64,000 bases of DNA from Acorus gramineus (Eukaryota; Streptophyta; Magnoliopsida; Acorales; Acoraceae): NCBI GenBank assembly GCA_030737835.1, contig CM060849.1, positions 20,382,074 to 20,446,073 of the forward strand, written 5' to 3'. Position 1 is the stretch's first letter. Each line of letters begins with the position of its first letter. Shown here piece by piece: positions 60,745-64,000 of this stretch. The notes under the pieces were generated by a model that was not told the origin of the DNA, made no database searches, and saw only the letters and a list, made by a program, of their open reading frames with translations. The position numbers and the translations under genes were made by a program.

Positions 60745-61022
60745 GAGTGTTGATACACGCAGTCTTTTTTATAGCCTGTTTTACAGTCCTATACGCTATG
60801 ATAACATAGTATATACTGTGCTATCATAGTGTATGGGTCCTATCATAGTATATGAGCTATTTTTTTTTTCATTCATTATGAAAAAAATACATTAATGTAT
60901 TTTAGTATATACTTCATTTCATATAACAACATACACTTCAAAAGGTGAGTGTATGATTTAAAAAAAGAAGAAGAAAAAATGGGATAAACTGCAATTGGGA
61001 CTGCAATAAGGGATGTGTATAT
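60745..61022 (-). mobile_element. MITE family B, copy 3 (inverted)
   Basis: Starts GAGTGTTGATACACGCAGTC and ends AACTGCAATTGGGACTGCAA followed by GTGTATATC. The interior has three ATCATAGTGTATG-like blocks and TACATTAATGTATTTTAGTA. It is the reverse of the copies at 30899 and 37617. Confidence 0.7.
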
Positions 61023-61128
61023 CTTTTTCTTTTAATTATTTTTGTTTTGGATCCCTCGTTGGGTTGCCCCACAGATAGTTGGTTTTTTTTTCCTTATAAT
61101 TGGGCTTTTGCTTTTAATGCCTACTCAT

Positions 61129-61131
<3 letters not shown>

Positions 61132-61179
<48 letters not shown>
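61132..61179. repeat. TA dinucleotide microsatellite
   Basis: About 24 uninterrupted TA units. Likely polymorphic and prone to assembly or read errors. Confidence 0.95.
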
Positions 61180-61182
<3 letters not shown>

Positions 61183-62821
61183 TTATCTAAGTATTGAAAA
61201 AATCTAAATCAGTCATTATAAAAAAGTAAAATGACTTTAATACCCTTATGTTATCTAATATTTATCATCAATTGTTTAATACCCCAATCGAAGAACATTA
61301 ATAAATAATAAATATTTTTTTATTTGTGCTTGAAGTTTATTATTATTTGTGTATATCTAATCTAAATATACCATTAAGAGTTAAATTGTTTTTCTTTATT
61401 TTACAATCACACATCTTTTGCTTTATTTTATCTATGTTCTCCTAATCCTCCATTCAGACATTGTCTATTTTGTTATTTTCAATAAAATAGATATGTCTAC
61501 AATTTACCTAAAAAAATATTTATACCATTAAGAGTTAAATTGTAAAACATTTTTTAGATATTTTTAAACTTTATAAATTCTTTTGGGGCACTTATGTATG
61601 TTTAATATTATACAAAAAAAATCATTTATAAGATAAAAATAGCAAAAAAAAATGGAAAAAAACCTTCAAAAAGTCTGGAAAAATAAATAAAATTTTTGTA
61701 AAGAAAAACAAGTTTAACAATGTTAACATTTTCATAGCATATTTAAAAATATGTAAAATCACTCTTAAATAAAAATTATTTCTTACATTGATATTATTTT
61801 TCAATTTTAATAATGAGGTGTGAAAATTTTTAAATATGGTGAGAGAGTTTAGAAATTATAATAGAAAATATCATTTGCATCAATTTAGATTAGGTGATTA
61901 TTAAAAAGGACTTTTTTTAGTAGAATTCCTAAAAATTGTCATTTTGGGTATTTCTTTTCTTCGGGAAGATTTTTTTTTATATTTTTTCCATAAAAATAGA
62001 TCAATGAAATTTTTTTCATTTATTGCAAATAATAATATAGATCTGATTTCTTTAAAAAGAATATAATTATTTTTCAGCTCCTGCAATTAAAATATAACGG
62101 TGACATATCACATCATCAGTAAATAATCTTTGTCTCTCTTAGAACAAGAAAGCCTACAAGCCAAAAAACCCAGGTTAGGGTTTGTAGTGGCAACTATTTT
62201 TTTTATTGATAAAAATACTAATAAAAAATTGTTTAAGTAATAATGTAGATCCAATTTCTTTAAGAAGAAAAATAATTATTTTTCAACTCCTAACAAAAAA
62301 TTCATTTATGATAATGTCAGAATTAATGCAGTTCCATGTATAATCTACACATCTTTTGAATGTTTTTAAGGTGTATATTTTTTTGTCATAAAATATTTAC
62401 TTTCATAAAAATAAATTTTATATTCACATGAATTGTATAGATCAACAAAAAAAAAAAAAAAAAAAAAAATTACATATTGAATCTGATCAAACATATATAT
62501 CTCGTTTGGTGACACTAGGATTTCATGACACTAGTTGTCAAGTAGGGCAAACGAAATTGATTGGAAACTTCAAGACATTGGAGAATCACAGAAGAATGGA
62601 TTGATGGCAATCTTATTCTATCTTGTCAATATAATATCAATCAAAAAAATAAATATACACGTGTAAGGCCAGGGAAGGGTTGGTAGAAGAAAAAGACCAC
62701 CAGTTATGGATGGGACCATATAAGAAAAGAAAATACAAACAACCAACCCATATCAAGGGAGGACCACTTGGTCTCCATCTCCATGTTTAGGTTTAGCATA
62801 CCAAACTCCAATTGTTAACCC

Positions 62822-63037
62822 CAATTTTCAGTATACATGTATTTTAATTTTTTTAAAAAATAATATACCTCATACCTCATCTAATGAGGCACATGTATTT
62901 ATAAAAAATGTAAATTTTTTTTTTAAAAGTATATTCTTTGTTAATACGAGCATATGCTCTATTAATTACTTAATTTTCTATCGACACATATAAGACTGGA
63001 ATTGAGACTGAAAACAGATCTGAGTGTAACAGCACTC
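62822..63037 (-). mobile_element. MITE family A, copy 4 (inverted)
   Basis: Ends GAGTGTAACAGCACTC, the inverse of GAGTGCTGTTACACTC at the start of the other copies. It carries ATTTTCTATCGACACATATA and TCATCTAATGAGG blocks in reverse order. Confidence 0.7.
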
Positions 63038-63119
63038 TTTATATATGTATATGGATTGGAGAATAAGCCAAAGATGGGATGACTGGGTTGTTAATGTTGT
63101 GTGATCTCTGGGTTTTTAT

Positions 63120-63582
63120 TTTTTTTTAAATGGTAGATCAAAGCTACCTTGATTGCATTAATCGATAAACTTTGAGCTGAATGAGGTACAAGAAAGGGAA
63201 GAACTAAGCAACATAGATAAGGTAAATAAAAGAGAAAAAAACTCAGAATGCTTGCGTAGTTGAAGAGAATTCAACTCGCGCACGTATCCCTTCTACCACC
63301 ATCCTTATGCCATGATTCAAATGCCATCCCTCTTGATGTCCACCCTCTTAGCACCACCTAATACCTTGCCCCATTCACATGCGAGTCCGACGAAGGAATT
63401 CCATAAGTTCTCAAAATAAAACCGTTGCGCTTGGAATATGACTGCGTTGCGCGCAGTCCAAATGGCCCATAAGCCCGCCGGAATGAGGGCACGCCTAACT
63501 TCCGCCATTGCCGATCTGTCGCTGTGACCTGCAACATGGGATGCTGATCTCCAAACCTCCTAGATTGAATGCATCTCCAAGT
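63120..63582 (-). mobile_element. 5'-truncated LINE insertion with 17-18-bp target-site duplication
   Basis: The minus strand encodes, at 63508-63317, a fragment with GLWAIWTARNAVIFQ, typical of the C-terminal zinc-finger/RVT region of plant LINE ORF2 proteins, then a 3' UTR and an A-rich tail near 63120-63130. The insertion is flanked by TGATCTCTGGGTTTTTAT (63102-63119) and the same sequence minus one G (63583-63599). Only the last ~460 bp of the element is present and the open fragment has no start or catalytic domain. Confidence 0.85.
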
Positions 63583-64000
63583 TGATCTCTGGTTTTTATA
63601 TTCTGTATATGAAACTGTCTCCTAATTGCAAACCTATATGAAACTTTGGTTGTCTAAAAGTAAAAAATAAAAAATCTTCTTATGAGTATTACTTTATCTC
63701 CTGCAACAACAGCTGAAAAGGCCTCAACATGCAACAACACACAATCTTTTGTGTCAGAAACAGTTGGACACACCAAGGAGTCCTTCCTTGACCGTACGAT
63801 CTTTACTTAACCCTGCCCCTTGTACCTCTCAAAAAAAAAATAAAAAAAATAATTGTATGTTTACACATTTAACACCCACACAAAGTCAAGATTTAATTTT
63901 AGTACTAATAATTAAGTTAGAGTGACTAATATTTTGAACAATTTGATGGCTCAAATTGAATTTCAACAATGATAAATAAACAGTCATCTTAAATTTATTT

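Larger units (their letters stand above)
59148..64000. other. Gene-free distal region with transposon remains
   Basis: No supported gene. It holds two LINE tails (59893, 63120), a MITE each of families A, B and C, and a long TA microsatellite. The remaining sequence is AT-rich with chance frames only. Confidence 0.5.

Overview
The window is nuclear DNA from a flowering plant. Genes are split by many short AT-rich GT-AG introns, every recognisable protein is of plant type, and the long AT-rich intergenic stretches are full of MITEs, LINE tails and LTR-element remains. The species cannot be fixed from sequence alone. The very C-rich 5' half of the intronless PPR gene hints at a monocot or early-diverging angiosperm, but weakly.

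Eight protein-coding genes are supported, with exon junctions worked out by hand. (1) An ADA1/TADA1 subunit of the SAGA coactivator (minus, 5562-6731). (2) An eight-exon glucose-6-phosphate 1-epimerase-like gene (minus, 8644-14146) whose frame is intact but whose catalytic His and Glu are replaced. (3) A 13-exon CENP-O kinetochore gene (plus, 18186-25849) with an in-frame heptapeptide repeat. (4) A secretory class III peroxidase (minus, 26244-28486). (5) An intronless P-class PPR gene (plus, 31283-32758). (6) A plastid NFU iron-sulfur scaffold gene (minus, 32801-33955), tail to tail with the PPR gene and only 42 bp between stop codons. (7) An isoprenylcysteine carboxyl methyltransferase (minus, 35124-37412). 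(8) A DUF863-like gene with duplicated LxLxL-type motifs (plus, 56828-58200).

Layout: 1-5.5 kb has no recognised gene but holds a 233-bp tandem duplication. 5.5-14.3 kb carries the first two genes. 14.3-18.1 kb is AT-rich repeat. 18.1-37.5 kb is the gene-dense part. 37.5-54.8 kb is gene-free and repeat-rich, with a Mutator-like long-TIR element (9-bp target duplication), a young short LTR retrotransposon with a tRNA-Met primer site, and several MITEs. 54.8-58.4 kb holds the DUF863-like gene, and 58.4-64 kb again holds transposon remains.

The genes are unrelated in function (chromatin, sugar phosphate, kinetochore, cell wall, organelle RNA, Fe-S, prenyl-protein methylation) and do not form a cluster or pathway. 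I found no previously undescribed multi-gene system. The most interesting single items are the epimerase-like protein with altered active site, the two MITE families sharing termini, and the CENP-O repeat.
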